A stretch of 64,000 nt of DNA from Mesorhizobium_B sp035998495 (GCA_035998495.1 DASYHP010000099.1:1-64000), one strand, 5' to 3'. Numbered from the stretch's first letter, positions 10,837 through 20,238 are shown. The notes: generated from the sequence alone by a model not told the origin. Numbers and translations are program-made.

Positions 10837-11499
10837 TCAAATCTCGGCGGCGAGCGCGTCCAGCGAGGGCAGGATCAGAGCCGGCGGGCAATCCCGATAC
10901 TCGTCCGGCCGGTTGTCGCGGTTGATCCACACCGCGCGAAAGCCGAAACGCGCGGCGCCCGCCACGTCCCAGCGGTTGGACGACTGGAAGGACACCGCGT
11001 CGGGATAGAGCCGCCAGCCGGTGGCGACCGCGTCATAGACGGAAGGGTCGGGCTTGTAGCGCTTCACCGCGTCCACGGAGAAGATCTCGTCGAGAACGCC
11101 GTCGAGCGCCGACGCGCGAACGGCGGCCTCTAGCATGGCCGGCGAGCCGTTCGACAGCACCGCCAGCCTGGCGCCGGCGGATTTGAGGTCGCGCAGGACA
11201 TGCGGCGCCTCCGGGTAGCAGTCGATGTTCCAGTAGGCGTCGAGAAGGCCGGCCCGCACCCCGCGGTCCATCTGGGGCATGGCGTCGAAGGCGAAGTCCA
11301 GCGCGTCCTCGGTCAGCCGCCAGAAATCAGCATAGGCGCCGGCGAGCGAGCGGACCCAGGAGTATTCCAACTGCTTGGCGCGCCACAGCGCGGAGAAGGC
11401 TGGACCGTCGGGCCCGAGCTTGCCGGCGTGGCGCCGCACGGCCGCATGCACGTCGAACAGCGTGCCGTAGGCGTCGAAAACATAGGCGGCGAAGCGCAT
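10837..11499 (-). CDS. Haloacid dehalogenase, type II
   Basis: The 220-residue HAD enzyme has all type II L-2-haloacid dehalogenase motifs: FDAYGTLFD (nucleophile Asp), LSNGSP, KRYKPDPSVY (Lys) and SSNRWDVAGA (Ser/Asn/Asp). It probably hydrolyses 2-haloalkanoic acids to 2-hydroxyacids, although many relatives have other or unknown substrates. It is divergent from the aminotransferase gene, with 90 bases between them. Confidence 0.9.
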   Translation of the reverse strand: MRFAAYVFDAYGTLFDVHAAVRRHAGKLGPDGPAFSALWRAKQLEYSWVRSLAGAYADFWRLTEDALDFAFDAMPQMDRGVRAGLLDAYWNIDCYPEAPHVLRDLKSAGARLAVLSNGSPAMLEAAVRASALDGVLDEIFSVDAVKRYKPDPSVYDAVATGWRLYPDAVSFQSSNRWDVAGAARFGFRAVWINRDNRPDEYRDCPPALILPSLDALAAEI

Positions 11500-11589
11500 G
11501 GCGGGCTGTCCCAACGAGTGGGAACCCGCTAGCAGGTTGACGCCATACCCGGAAGTGCTGTCCAAGACGCGAAGAACCAGGGAACCGAC

Positions 11590-12462
11590 ATGACGCTCGC
11601 CACAGCAGCCCAAAGCCTGACCTGGACCTTCGTGGACGGCGACTGGCACGAGGGCAATGTGGCGGTCGTGGGTCCGCGCAGCCATGCGATGTGGCTGGGC
11701 TCCAGCGTGTTCGACGGCGCGCGCTGGTTCGAGGGCGTGGCGCCCGACCTCGACCGGCATTCGGCGCGCGTCAACGCCTCCGCCCGCGCGCTTGGGCTCG
11801 AACCCACCATGAGCGGCGAGGAGATCGCGGGTCTCACGCGGGACGGGCTGAAGAAATTCGACGGCAAGACGGCGGTCTATGTCCGGCCCATGTATTGGGC
11901 CGAGCATGGCGGCTATATGGGCGTGCCCGCCGACCCGACCTCCACTCGCTTCTGCCTTTGCCTTTACGAGTCGCCCATGATCCCGCCTTCGGGATTTTCG
12001 GTGGGCGTTTCGCCCTTCCGGCGGCCCACGATCGAGACCATGCCGACCGACGCCAAGGCGGGCTGCCTTTATCCCAACAATGCGCGGGCGATCCTGGAGG
12101 CCAAGCGGCGCGGCTTCGACAATGCGCTGGTACTCGATATGCTGGGCAATGTCGCGGAGACGGGGACCTCCAACATCTTCCTCGTCAAGGGCGGGCATGT
12201 GTTCACGCCGGCGCCGAACGGTACGTTTCTGTCGGGCATCACTCGCTCCCGGGTGATCCAGCTCCTGGCCGACTACGGCTTCAAAACCACGGAGAAGGCG
12301 CTGTCGGTGCGCGACTTCCTGGAGGCGGACGAAGTGTTCTCCAGCGGCAATCACTCCAAGGTGGTGCCGGTGATTCGGGTCGAGGACCGCGACCTGCAGC
12401 CTGGCCCGGTCGGCCGCAAGGCGCGCGAGCTCTATTGGGAATGGGCGCATTCGGCGGCCTGA
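11590..12462 (+). CDS. ilvE: Branched-chain amino acid aminotransferase (PLP fold type IV)
   Basis: The 290-residue fold-type IV aminotransferase carries SSVFDGARWFEG near the N-terminus, the AKAGCLYPNNARA segment with the likely PLP lysine, and the phosphate-binding ETGTSNIF motif. It should transaminate Leu, Ile and Val with 2-oxoglutarate. The sequence matches the rhizobial branch usually annotated as IlvE; a D-amino-acid or aminodeoxychorismate lyase role is less likely. It is a monocistronic unit followed by a 188-base gap that leads into sodB. Confidence 0.88.
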   Translation: MTLATAAQSLTWTFVDGDWHEGNVAVVGPRSHAMWLGSSVFDGARWFEGVAPDLDRHSARVNASARALGLEPTMSGEEIAGLTRDGLKKFDGKTAVYVRPMYWAEHGGYMGVPADPTSTRFCLCLYESPMIPPSGFSVGVSPFRRPTIETMPTDAKAGCLYPNNARAILEAKRRGFDNALVLDMLGNVAETGTSNIFLVKGGHVFTPAPNGTFLSGITRSRVIQLLADYGFKTTEKALSVRDFLEADEVFSSGNHSKVVPVIRVEDRDLQPGPVGRKARELYWEWAHSAA

Positions 12463-12650
12463 GCCGCAAAACGCCGGGAAGGCGGCGGCAACAGGTGCTC
12501 GGCCGCGTGAACCATTGCCGGCCCCCGCGCGAAAGCCTATCTCGCGCAACGTCGGCGCGAGGCGTTTTGCGCCAGCCGGGCGTCTGGTTTGCGCGTGATC
12601 CGGCTCGAACCGTCCGCACCATTCGGGATCGTGCTTAAGAGGAGAGGAAG

Positions 12651-13253
12651 ATGGCCTTCACACTGCCTGAACTGCCCTATGACTACGAAGCCCTGCAGCC
12701 CTTTATGTCGCGGGAAACGCTGGAGTTCCATCACGACAAGCACCACAAGGCCTATGTGGACAACGGCAACAAGCTGGCCGCCGAGGCCGGCATGGACGGC
12801 CTGCCGCTCGAAGAGGTGGTGAAGCAGTCCTTCGGCAAGAACCAAGGCCTCTTCAACAACGCCGGCCAGCACTACAACCACGTCCACTTCTGGCAGTGGA
12901 TGAAAAAGGGCGGCGGCGGCAACAAGCTGCCCGGACGCCTCGCCCAAGCCTTCGACAGCGATCTCGGCGGCTACGACAAGTTCCGCGCCGACTTCATCAA
13001 CGCCGGCACCACGCAGTTCGGCTCGGGCTGGGCCTGGGTGGCGGTGAAGGACGGCAAGCTCCAGATCACCAAGACGCCGAACGGCGAGAACCCGCTGGTG
13101 CATGGCGGCACGCCGATCCTCGGCGTCGATGTGTGGGAGCATTCCTACTATATCGACTACCGCAACGCGCGGCCGAAATATCTGGAAGCCTTCGTGGACA
13201 ACCTCATCGACTGGGACCATGTCCTTGAAATGTATGAGCAGGCGACGCGCTGA
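12651..13253 (+). CDS. sodB: Superoxide dismutase (Fe/Mn)
   Basis: The 200-residue enzyme dismutates superoxide in the cytoplasm. The four metal ligands are visible: His in LEFHHDKHH, His in AGQHYNHVHFW, and Asp and His in DVWEHSYYIDY. The NNAGQHYNH and GSGWAWV context is that of Fe or cambialistic enzymes. A strong ribosome site (GAGGAGAGG) precedes the ATG, and a perfect terminator hairpin follows, so it is transcribed alone. Confidence 0.96.
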   Translation: MAFTLPELPYDYEALQPFMSRETLEFHHDKHHKAYVDNGNKLAAEAGMDGLPLEEVVKQSFGKNQGLFNNAGQHYNHVHFWQWMKKGGGGNKLPGRLAQAFDSDLGGYDKFRADFINAGTTQFGSGWAWVAVKDGKLQITKTPNGENPLVHGGTPILGVDVWEHSYYIDYRNARPKYLEAFVDNLIDWDHVLEMYEQATR

Positions 13254-13277
13254 CATCAGCGTCCGAATGGGTTTCCG

Positions 13278-13298
13278 AAGGGGCGCGCGGCGCCCCTT
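13278..13298 (+). terminator. Rho-independent terminator of sodB
   Basis: AAGGGGCGC (13278-13286) and GCGCCCCTT (13290-13298) form a perfect 9-bp stem with a 3-base loop, followed by CTTCTTT. It lies 25 bases after the sodB stop codon. Confidence 0.85.
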
Positions 13299-13419
13299 CT
13301 TCTTTGGGTCAGGGCTCTTTGCAGGATCGCGATTCCATGCTTCCTTGACCGAGGTGTCGTGGCCGGGGACGCGGGCCGCCACCCTTGATCTCTTGTCCGA
13401 AGCCACCGGAGCCCGCCTC

Positions 13420-13854
13420 ATGAAGAAAACCATCCTCTGCCTTTCCGCGCTCGCCGCCGGCGTGTCGCTGGCCTTCGCAGGCCCTGTCGAGGACCGCGAA
13501 GCGCTGATGAAGGAGCGCGCCGGCCTCATGCGCCAGATCTCGCCCATGGCAAAGGGCGAGGAGGCGTTCGACGCCGCCAAGGCGCAGCAGATTCTCGATC
13601 AGCTCGCCGAAAATGCGAGGCCCGGCGCAGCCGACGAGCTGTTCCCGGAAGGCACGCAGGAAGGCACGGAGGCCTCGCCTGCGATCTGGGAGGATTTCGC
13701 GGCGTTCGAAGCCGCCTGGGAGAAGTATGCGGCCGACACCGCGGCGGCCGCGGCGAGCAAGCCGCAGGACCAGGCCGCGCTGGCCGCCGCGGTCGGGCAG
13801 ATCGGGGCCAATTGCGGCTCCTGCCACCAGCCTTTCCGCATCAGCAACAACTGA
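13420..13854 (+). CDS. Cytochrome c' / c-556-type (class II)
   Basis: The 144-residue protein has a Sec signal peptide (MKKTILCLSALAAG, cleavage near AFA-GP). A helical domain follows with a single haem-binding CGSCH close to the C-terminus, the placement typical of class II cytochromes. It is periplasmic. The gene ends 12 bases before the di-haem cytochrome gene, so the two are probably cotranscribed and may exchange electrons. Confidence 0.9.
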   Translation: MKKTILCLSALAAGVSLAFAGPVEDREALMKERAGLMRQISPMAKGEEAFDAAKAQQILDQLAENARPGAADELFPEGTQEGTEASPAIWEDFAAFEAAWEKYAADTAAAAASKPQDQAALAAAVGQIGANCGSCHQPFRISNN

Positions 13855-13866
13855 CGGGCGCGAGGC

Positions 13867-14835
13867 ATGCGCGGCTGGGCCAAGCTGGGACTGGGTCTGG
13901 CCGCGCTCGCAGCGGCAGGGGCGGCGGTCGGCTGGGTGCTGACCGCGCCCGACCCTTTGAGCGCCGCGGAGATCGCCGCGCTGCCCCAGGGCGACGCTGC
14001 GCGGGGCCAACGCATCTTCCATGCGGGGGGCTGCGCCTCCTGCCACGCCGCGCCGAAGTCGGTCGGAGAGGCGCGGCTCCAGTTGCCGGGCGGCGTGCGG
14101 CTGGAGACCGACTTCGGCGCCTTCGTCGCGCCCAACATCTCGCCGCACCTGATCGACGGGATCGGGAACTGGAGCGCGGGCGACCTCGCCAACGCCATGC
14201 TCAGGGGCGTGTCGCCGGACGGATTGCACTACTTTCCGGCCTTTCCCTACACGTCCTATGCGCGGATGGCGCCCGGCGACATCGCCGACCTGCATGCCTA
14301 TCTGATGACTCTGCCGCCCGTGGAGGGCCGCGCTCCGCCGCATGAGGTAAGCTTTCCCTTCAACGTCCGCCGCGGCCTGGGGCTGTGGAAGCGGCTCTTC
14401 CTGTCGCCCGAGCCGGTGGTCGCGCTGGCCGCGGACGCGCCGGAGCCGGTGGCGCTCGGGCGCTATCTCGTGGAGGGGCCCGGTCATTGCGGCGAGTGCC
14501 ACACGCCCCGCAACCCGATCGGTGGGCTCGACAAGGGCCAGTGGCTGGCCGGGGCGAGGGCGGCCGAGGGGCAGGGCAAGGTGCCCAACATCACGTCGCA
14601 CGAGCAGGGCATCGGCGGGTGGTCGGAGGGCGAGATCGTGGAACTGCTGACCACCGGCTTCACGCCGGAGTTCGACTCGGTGGGCGGCGCCATGGCGGAC
14701 GTGGTGGCGAACACGTCTCAGCTCCGGCCCGAGGATCGGGCGGCGATCGCGGCTTATCTGAAAGCAGTTCCGGCGCACCCGGACGGCTACCAGCCGACGC
14801 AGACCCAGGTCGCGCCGACGCAGGAAGGCGGTTAG
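13867..14835 (+). CDS. Di-haem cytochrome c, periplasmic, membrane-anchored
   Basis: The 322-residue protein has an N-terminal hydrophobic anchor (LGLGLAALAAAGAAVGWVL) and two class I haem domains with CASCH (about residue 57) and CGECH (about residue 212). Conserved NISPH and NITSH segments with downstream Met residues are candidate axial ligands. It resembles cytochrome subunits of membrane dehydrogenases, but no dehydrogenase gene is adjacent, so the electron donor is unknown. It follows the c'-type cytochrome in one unit and overlaps the convergent SET gene by 4 bases. Confidence 0.9.
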   Translation: MRGWAKLGLGLAALAAAGAAVGWVLTAPDPLSAAEIAALPQGDAARGQRIFHAGGCASCHAAPKSVGEARLQLPGGVRLETDFGAFVAPNISPHLIDGIGNWSAGDLANAMLRGVSPDGLHYFPAFPYTSYARMAPGDIADLHAYLMTLPPVEGRAPPHEVSFPFNVRRGLGLWKRLFLSPEPVVALAADAPEPVALGRYLVEGPGHCGECHTPRNPIGGLDKGQWLAGARAAEGQGKVPNITSHEQGIGGWSEGEIVELLTTGFTPEFDSVGGAMADVVANTSQLRPEDRAAIAAYLKAVPAHPDGYQPTQTQVAPTQEGG

Positions 14836-15215
14836 CGGTCGCCCAGCATCTCGAAGCCGCCGGGGAAGAACGCGCCATAGTCGCAGGTCAGCTCCTCGTC
14901 CGGCTGGATGTCGCGCAGCGCGACGTGAAGCTGCTCGTCGGACACGTCGCAGTTGGGTTCGTCGGCGTGATTCATGTAGCGGGCGTCGTCCGCCTCGAAC
15001 AGGATGAAGCCGGGATGGGCGCGGGACGGGTAGGCGTAGCGATCGAGATAATCCTTCACCGTGCCGGTCTCGCTTTCCCACTGCTCGACCGCGATGAGCC
15101 GGTCATAGGCCGGGCGGAGCTCCCAAACTACCGCGCCGCGCGCAATGAAGCGCCGGGCGAAAAGCCCGATGCCTTGGATGGCGGAACGATCGATATAGGT
15201 TTCGACGAGGAGCAT
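14832..15215 (-). CDS. SET-domain protein (putative lysine methyltransferase)
   Basis: This 127-residue protein is essentially a bare SET domain. AIQGIGLFARRFIARG forms the N-terminal strand region, and the two SET signatures are YMNHADEPNC and EELTCDYGAF. The domain transfers methyl from S-adenosylmethionine to lysine. Its substrate in this bacterium is unknown. It is shorter than eukaryotic SET proteins and lacks pre- and post-SET regions. The gene is monocistronic and divergent from the DAHP synthase gene. Confidence 0.85.
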   Translation of the reverse strand: MLLVETYIDRSAIQGIGLFARRFIARGAVVWELRPAYDRLIAVEQWESETGTVKDYLDRYAYPSRAHPGFILFEADDARYMNHADEPNCDVSDEQLHVALRDIQPDEELTCDYGAFFPGGFEMLGDR

Positions 15216-15339
15216 GGCTGCGTGTTTTCGCTATGAGTCGGGTTGGCGGGCCGAGGCGTCCTAAGGCCGATCGCGACGGGTGAACAGGGCCAGTCGCGGG
15301 AGACGCGGGCGCGCTCTGGATCAGTGCTGGCCTGTCCTG

Positions 15340-15380
15340 TATAGAGCCCGCGTCGCCCGGCGCGGAGCCGGGCGGCGACA
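15340..15380 (+). promoter_or_regulatory. Possible promoter and leader hairpin of DAHP synthase gene
   Basis: TATAGA at 15340-15345 is a candidate -10 box with only a weak -35. Just downstream, GTCGCCCGGC and a matching GC-rich right arm ending GGCGAC (about 15352-15379) can form a strong bulged hairpin immediately before the ribosome site. It could be structural noise or a regulatory leader. No leader peptide is visible. Confidence 0.3.
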
Positions 15381-15400
15381 TCTGTATGGTGGGCTCGAAA

Positions 15401-16780
15401 ATGAAGAAGTGGTCTCCGGATTCGTGGCGCGGCAAGCCGATCAGCCAGGTTCCGGACTATCCGGACCAGGCGGCGCTCAAGGACACGGAGTCGCGGTTGG
15501 CGAGCTTCCCGCCTCTGGTTTTCGCGGGTGAAGCCCGGAAGCTCAAGAAGCAGCTCGCCGGCGTGGCCGCGGGCGAGGGCTTCCTGCTTCAGGGCGGCGA
15601 CTGCGCGGAAAGCTTCGCCGAACACGGCGCTGACAACATCCGCGACTTCTTCCGCGTGTTCCTGCAGATGGCCGTCGTGCTGACCTTCGCCGGCTCGCAG
15701 CCCGTGGTGAAGGTCGGCCGCATCGCCGGTCAGTTCGCCAAGCCGCGCTCCTCAGGCGTGGAAACCAAGGGCGAGGTGACGCTGCCGTCCTATCGCGGCG
15801 ACATCATCAACGGCATCGAGTTCGACGAGCGCTCGCGCACGCCCGACCCCGCGCGCCAGGAGATGGCCTACCGGCAGTCGGCGGCGACGCTGAACCTGCT
15901 GCGCGCCTTCGCGCAGGGCGGCTATGCGAGCCTGGAGAACGTGCATCAGTGGATGCTGGGCTTCGTGTCCGACAGCCCGCAGGGCGAGCGCTACGAGGCG
16001 CTGGCCAACCGCATCACCGAAACCATGGACTTCATGCGCGCGGTGGGCATCACCTCGGAAACGAATTACGCACTACGCGAGACCGACTTCTACACGAGCC
16101 ATGAGGCGTTGCTGCTCGGCTACGAGCAGGCGATGACGCGCGTGGATTCCACGAGCGGCGACTGGTACGCGACCTCGGGCCACATGATCTGGATTGGCGA
16201 CCGCACCCGCCAGCCCGACGGCGCGCATGTCGAATATTGCCGCGGCATCAGGAACCCGCTCGGCCTCAAATGCGGGCCGTCGCTGACGCCGGACGGCTTG
16301 CTGGCGCTGATCGACGCGCTCGACCCCGAGAACGAGCCGGGCCGGCTCACGCTGATCGCGCGCTTCGGCTACGATCACGTGGAAGAGCACCTGCCCAAGC
16401 TCGTGCGGGCGGTGCAGCGCGAGGGGCGCAACGTGGTGTGGTCCTGCGACCCCATGCACGGCAACACGATCACGGCGGCGGGTTACAAGACGCGGCCGTT
16501 CGACCGCATCCTGCGCGAGGTGGAGAGCTTCTTCGCCGTGCATCGCGCCGAGGGCACGCATCCCGGCGGCATCCATGTCGAGATGACGGGCAAGAACGTC
16601 ACGGAATGCACGGGCGGGGCGCGGGCCATCCGCGACGAGGAGCTGCAGGACCGCTACCACACGCATTGCGACCCGCGGCTCAACGCCGACCAGGCGCTGG
16701 AACTGGCCTTCCTGGTGTCTGGGCTCTTGAAGCGCGAGCAGGCGGAGAACAGCCGCCGCAAGGTCGCCGCCGCGGAGTAG
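15401..16780 (+). CDS. aroF: 3-deoxy-7-phosphoheptulonate synthase, class II
   Basis: The 459-residue class II (plant-like) DAHP synthase condenses phosphoenolpyruvate and erythrose 4-phosphate, the first step of the shikimate pathway. Diagnostic blocks are LLQGGDCAESF, LKCGPSLTPDGL, WSCDPMHGNT (metal and substrate site) and HPGGIHVEMTG. I chose the ATG at 15401, giving MKKWSPDSWRGKPI; an ATG 15 bases upstream is also in frame. It is the type expected in rhizobia. Confidence 0.95.
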   Translation: MKKWSPDSWRGKPISQVPDYPDQAALKDTESRLASFPPLVFAGEARKLKKQLAGVAAGEGFLLQGGDCAESFAEHGADNIRDFFRVFLQMAVVLTFAGSQPVVKVGRIAGQFAKPRSSGVETKGEVTLPSYRGDIINGIEFDERSRTPDPARQEMAYRQSAATLNLLRAFAQGGYASLENVHQWMLGFVSDSPQGERYEALANRITETMDFMRAVGITSETNYALRETDFYTSHEALLLGYEQAMTRVDSTSGDWYATSGHMIWIGDRTRQPDGAHVEYCRGIRNPLGLKCGPSLTPDGLLALIDALDPENEPGRLTLIARFGYDHVEEHLPKLVRAVQREGRNVVWSCDPMHGNTITAAGYKTRPFDRILREVESFFAVHRAEGTHPGGIHVEMTGKNVTECTGGARAIRDEELQDRYHTHCDPRLNADQALELAFLVSGLLKREQAENSRRKVAAAE

Positions 16781-16825
16781 GGGCGAAGCCTTGCCGAGCG
16801 TTGACGTGGGCCGCCGCGGCCCGCG

Positions 16826-17914
16826 TCAGTCCTTCCGATACAGCATCCAGTTCTTGGAGGCGCGCTGCTGCTCGGATAGCGCCGAATGCCGCGTCACGCG
16901 GTTGCGGCCGTTCACCTTGGAGCGGTAGAGCGCCCGATCAGCCTTGGCGTAGAGATCGTCCGGGCCTTCCGCCTCGGAGGCCATGCAAAGGCCGACCGAC
17001 ACCGTGACCGGGTTGCAGACCGCGCCCACATAGTGACCGAGCGCCGTCTGCTCCACCGCCGCGCGGACCCGCTCGGCGATCTCCTCAGCCGCGTCCTCGC
17101 TGCGGCCTTCCACGATGATGGCGAACTCCTCGCCGCCCGTACGGGCCAAAAACATCTCGCCGTCCGTCGATGCGCGGAACACGCCGGCGATGATCTGGAT
17201 GACCTTGTCGCCCGCGGGATGGCCGAAGCGGTCGTTGACATCCTTGAAGCGGTCGATGTCCGCGATGATGAGCGACTTGAACATCACGCCGCTCGCCGTG
17301 TCGTAGATCCGCGTCAGCTCCTTGTCGAAGGCGCGCCGGTTGGCGATCTGGGTGAGCGGGTCGGTGTCGGCGAGCTTCTTGTATTCCTCCAGCTTCGACT
17401 TGACGCTTTCCAGTTCGGCGGATTTGTCGCCGAGCGCCTGCGCCGTCTCCCGGCCGCGCTCGATGGTGGACGAGGTCGCCACCGTGATGACGTTGAGAAC
17501 CTTCTGGAAAAGCTCGCGGCTCACATTGTTGCGCGCGGCCAAGCCATCGGAGGATCGGTGGAGGATTTCGCCGAAACGCTCCAAATGGCTCCGTTCAGCG
17601 CGCAGGAGAGAGGCCACCTCCTCCAACTCGCAGGCGACGATCGACCGGGCGCTGTCGACGATGCTGAGGCCGTGATGATGCGCGAAGAAGCGCTGCCCGA
17701 TCTCGTCGAGCTGCTCCTGCGTCGGGTGGTGGGGCAGCGACACCACGGCCAGGCTCAGCTCGTGATTGGTGCCGGCAAGCGCCTCGTAAAAGATTTCATA
17801 GTTGCGCGGAAGGCCGGCGACGCCGAACTGGCGCATGGTGGCGACAACGGTCGCCGCAAGGTCCGACACCCTTTCGGGCTGCTGCGCGCTGCTGGCAGGC
17901 TGCATTGTCGCCAT
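16826..17914 (-). CDS. Diguanylate cyclase (GGDEF domain)
   Basis: The 362-residue protein has a helical N-terminal half of about 180 residues without a recognised sensor domain, a short coiled coil (SAELESVKSKLEEYKKLA) and a C-terminal GGDEF domain beginning DPLTQIANRRAF. The active-site loop is GGEEF, which is catalytically competent in known enzymes. It should make cyclic di-GMP. No membrane segment is seen, so it is cytoplasmic. AAGGA lies before the ATG at 17914; a GTG 12 bases upstream is possible. Confidence 0.9.
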   Translation of the reverse strand: MATMQPASSAQQPERVSDLAATVVATMRQFGVAGLPRNYEIFYEALAGTNHELSLAVVSLPHHPTQEQLDEIGQRFFAHHHGLSIVDSARSIVACELEEVASLLRAERSHLERFGEILHRSSDGLAARNNVSRELFQKVLNVITVATSSTIERGRETAQALGDKSAELESVKSKLEEYKKLADTDPLTQIANRRAFDKELTRIYDTASGVMFKSLIIADIDRFKDVNDRFGHPAGDKVIQIIAGVFRASTDGEMFLARTGGEEFAIIVEGRSEDAAEEIAERVRAAVEQTALGHYVGAVCNPVTVSVGLCMASEAEGPDDLYAKADRALYRSKVNGRNRVTRHSALSEQQRASKNWMLYRKD

Positions 17915-18209
17915 CGATCCTTGCACCGCCCGGCGCCGCCCATGGAGCGCCGCTCGGCCTCACGCCACCGCAAATCGAAGGCGGACGCTACGATCCACCG
18001 CCTCCATTCCGCAAGGTAGCCATCCGGCGGCTAAAGTTCTCTTAAGGCTGGACCCTTTACGCAAAACAGTCGTGAACACCGCGCGAACGACCCTCGACGA
18101 AAGCGGCTCGCCTTGGCGACAAGGCGAAATCTGCGCTCGGCCCTATTGCCGGGCGGTTCGAGGATCGTATCTTGCCGCGCGAGCGTGATCGTTTGGGGCA
18201 GGCGCAGGA

Positions 18210-18608
18210 ATGGACATCCGACATACCGGCCGCTGCCTATGCGGCGCCGTCACCTTCCGGACGCAAGGCGAACTGCGGGACGTCATCTATTGCCACTGCT
18301 CGCAATGCCGGCGGCAGACCGGCCACTTCTATGCGGCGACCAATGTCGCCGACGACCGGCTGGAAGTGGCCGGCGCAGAGAACGTCACCTGGTTCAGCGC
18401 CTCGGCCTCCGCGCGGCGCGGCTTCTGCCGCACCTGTGGCTCGGCCTTGTTCTGGAAGCCCGTGGACGGCGACTACACGTCGATATTGGCCGGATCGTTC
18501 GATACCCCTTCCGGCCTCGAGGGAAAGCGCCACATCTTCGTCGCGGACAAGGGCGATTATTACGAGCTGGACGACCGGCTCCCTAAATTCCCCGCCTCCG
18601 GGTCCTGA
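18210..18608 (+). CDS. GFA family (CENP-V/GFA zinc) protein
   Basis: The 132-residue protein has the GFA zinc pattern: CLCGAV near residue 10, CHCSQC near 32 and CRTCGS near 75. The family was named after a glutathione-dependent formaldehyde-activating enzyme, but most members have no proven activity. It leads a four-gene rightward run (GFA, diacylglycerol kinase, MFS, gltX) with gaps of 9-27 bases. A second family member lies at 44722. Confidence 0.88.
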   Translation: MDIRHTGRCLCGAVTFRTQGELRDVIYCHCSQCRRQTGHFYAATNVADDRLEVAGAENVTWFSASASARRGFCRTCGSALFWKPVDGDYTSILAGSFDTPSGLEGKRHIFVADKGDYYELDDRLPKFPASGS

Positions 18609-18627
18609 ATTTCGACGGAAACGAACC

Positions 18628-18987
18628 GTGCTCAGACTGATCCACGCCACGCAACATTCCGCCCGCGCCTTTGGGCGCCTCCTGCGGAGTGAAACGGCCT
18701 TCCAGCAGGAAATGGCGCTCCTGGCCTTCGCGCTTCCTCTGGCTTGGCTCCTGGCCGATACCTGGCACGGCTACGCCATCCTGATCGGCTCGGTGCTCTT
18801 CCTGATAATGGTCGAAATCCTGAACACGGCAGTGGAAGCCGCCTGCAATGCCGTTTCGCGGGAGTTCCGGCCGGAAATCCAGCTCGCCAAGGACTGCGGC
18901 TCGCTTGCCGTCGCCTTCGCGATCTTCCTGGCGGGCGGGGTCTGGCTTTTCTTTCTGCTCGACTGGTGGCACGGCGCGCCGATCTGA
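18628..18987 (+). CDS. dgkA: Diacylglycerol kinase, prokaryotic type
   Basis: This 119-residue integral membrane protein has three predicted helices and the DgkA signature EILNTAVEAACNAV. It phosphorylates diacylglycerol to phosphatidic acid, recycling lipid left over from membrane-derived glycan or lipid A modification. The start is a GTG with GGAAACG upstream, 19 bases after the GFA gene. Confidence 0.9.
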   Translation: MLRLIHATQHSARAFGRLLRSETAFQQEMALLAFALPLAWLLADTWHGYAILIGSVLFLIMVEILNTAVEAACNAVSREFRPEIQLAKDCGSLAVAFAIFLAGGVWLFFLLDWWHGAPI

Positions 18988-19014
18988 GCGTCACGCCCAA
19001 TATCACGAGCCTGC

Positions 19015-20238
19015 ATGCTGCGCTTTCTGCTGGAGAACCCCCGCTGGGTTTTCGGAGGTTTTCTTCTCACCTTCTGCTCCTCCTTCGGGCAAACCTTCTT
19101 CATCTCGCTTTCCGCCGGCGACATCCGGCAGGAGTTCGGGCTGAGCCATGGCGCCTGGGGCGCCCTCTACATGCTCGCCACGATCGGCAGCGCGCTTTCC
19201 CTGCCCAAGTTCGGTCAGATCGTCGACAAGCGCAGCGTGCAATCGGTGTCACTGCTCACGATTCCCGTCCTGGCCGTGGCGGCGGCGGCCATGGCGTTCG
19301 CGCAGAACGTCGCCATGCTCCTTCTGGCGATCTATCTCCTGCGCCTGTTCGGGCAGGGAATGATGACCCACATCGCGCTTACCGCGATGGGCCGGTGGTT
19401 CTCCGCGCAAAGAGGCAAGGCGGTCTCCCTGGTCGTCCTCGGCCAGAACGCCGGAGAAGCCCTGTTTCCGCTGGCCTTCGTTTCGGGCGCGGCCATTCTC
19501 GGCTGGCGCAATGCTTGGCTCGCCGGAGCCGCGCTGCTCGTTCTGCTCGCCCTTCCCGCCGTGGCGGGCCTTCTTGCGGTCGAGCGCGCGCCGCGCTCCT
19601 CCGATCCCCGGCCCAAGCAGGAAGGCGGACGTGACTGGACGCGCGCCGAGGTGCTGCGCGACGGCGCCTTCTACCTTCTGCTCCTGGGGGTCTTGGCGCC
19701 TCCCTTTATCGGCACGGTCGTGTTCTTTCACCAGATCTATCTCGCCGAACTGCGAGGCTGGCCGGTGGGGCTGATCGCAACCGCCTTTCCCGTCATGGCG
19801 GTGCTGACGGCCTCCTTCGCGCTCATCTCCGGCCAGCTCATCGACCGCTACTCGGCCGTGTCGCTGCTGCCGAGCTTTCTTCTGCCGCTTGGTCTCGCCT
19901 GCCTGGTGATCGCCTTCGTGCCGGACCGCTGGGCGGTATTCGCGTTCATGGCCCTGCTCGGCATGTCCTGGGGCTTCTCCTCCACGCTCTTCGGCGCCGT
20001 CTGGCCCGAGATCTACGGAATCAGGCATCTGGGCGCGATCCGATCATCGATCGTGGCCGTCATGGTGTTGGCCACCGCGCTGGGACCGGGCCTGACCGGG
20101 GCGCTGATCGACCTTGGCGTCAGCTACCCGGCGCAGATCGCCGTGATGGGCCTCTATTGCCTGGTGGTATCGGGAGTCCTGCTCGTGGCGTCGCGCCGCA
20201 TCCGGACGCGCCTTGCGCTTGCCACAACGGGCGGCTAA
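19015..20238 (+). CDS. MFS transporter
   Basis: The 407-residue protein has about twelve hydrophobic segments. The MFS A-like motif lies between helices 2 and 3 (GQIVDKRSVQ), and a second half begins near residue 215 (YLLLLGVLAPPF). Substrate cannot be told from sequence; the nearest branch is the OFA/monocarboxylate-like MFS group. It starts 27 bases after dgkA and ends 9 bases before gltX, so it is probably cotranscribed with both. Confidence 0.85.
   Translation: MLRFLLENPRWVFGGFLLTFCSSFGQTFFISLSAGDIRQEFGLSHGAWGALYMLATIGSALSLPKFGQIVDKRSVQSVSLLTIPVLAVAAAAMAFAQNVAMLLLAIYLLRLFGQGMMTHIALTAMGRWFSAQRGKAVSLVVLGQNAGEALFPLAFVSGAAILGWRNAWLAGAALLVLLALPAVAGLLAVERAPRSSDPRPKQEGGRDWTRAEVLRDGAFYLLLLGVLAPPFIGTVVFFHQIYLAELRGWPVGLIATAFPVMAVLTASFALISGQLIDRYSAVSLLPSFLLPLGLACLVIAFVPDRWAVFAFMALLGMSWGFSSTLFGAVWPEIYGIRHLGAIRSSIVAVMVLATALGPGLTGALIDLGVSYPAQIAVMGLYCLVVSGVLLVASRRIRTRLALATTGG

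Noticed and set aside
18120..18200. GGTTCGA stretch resembling a tRNA T-loop
   Set aside because: No acceptor stem, anticodon arm or CCA-compatible end can be drawn around it.
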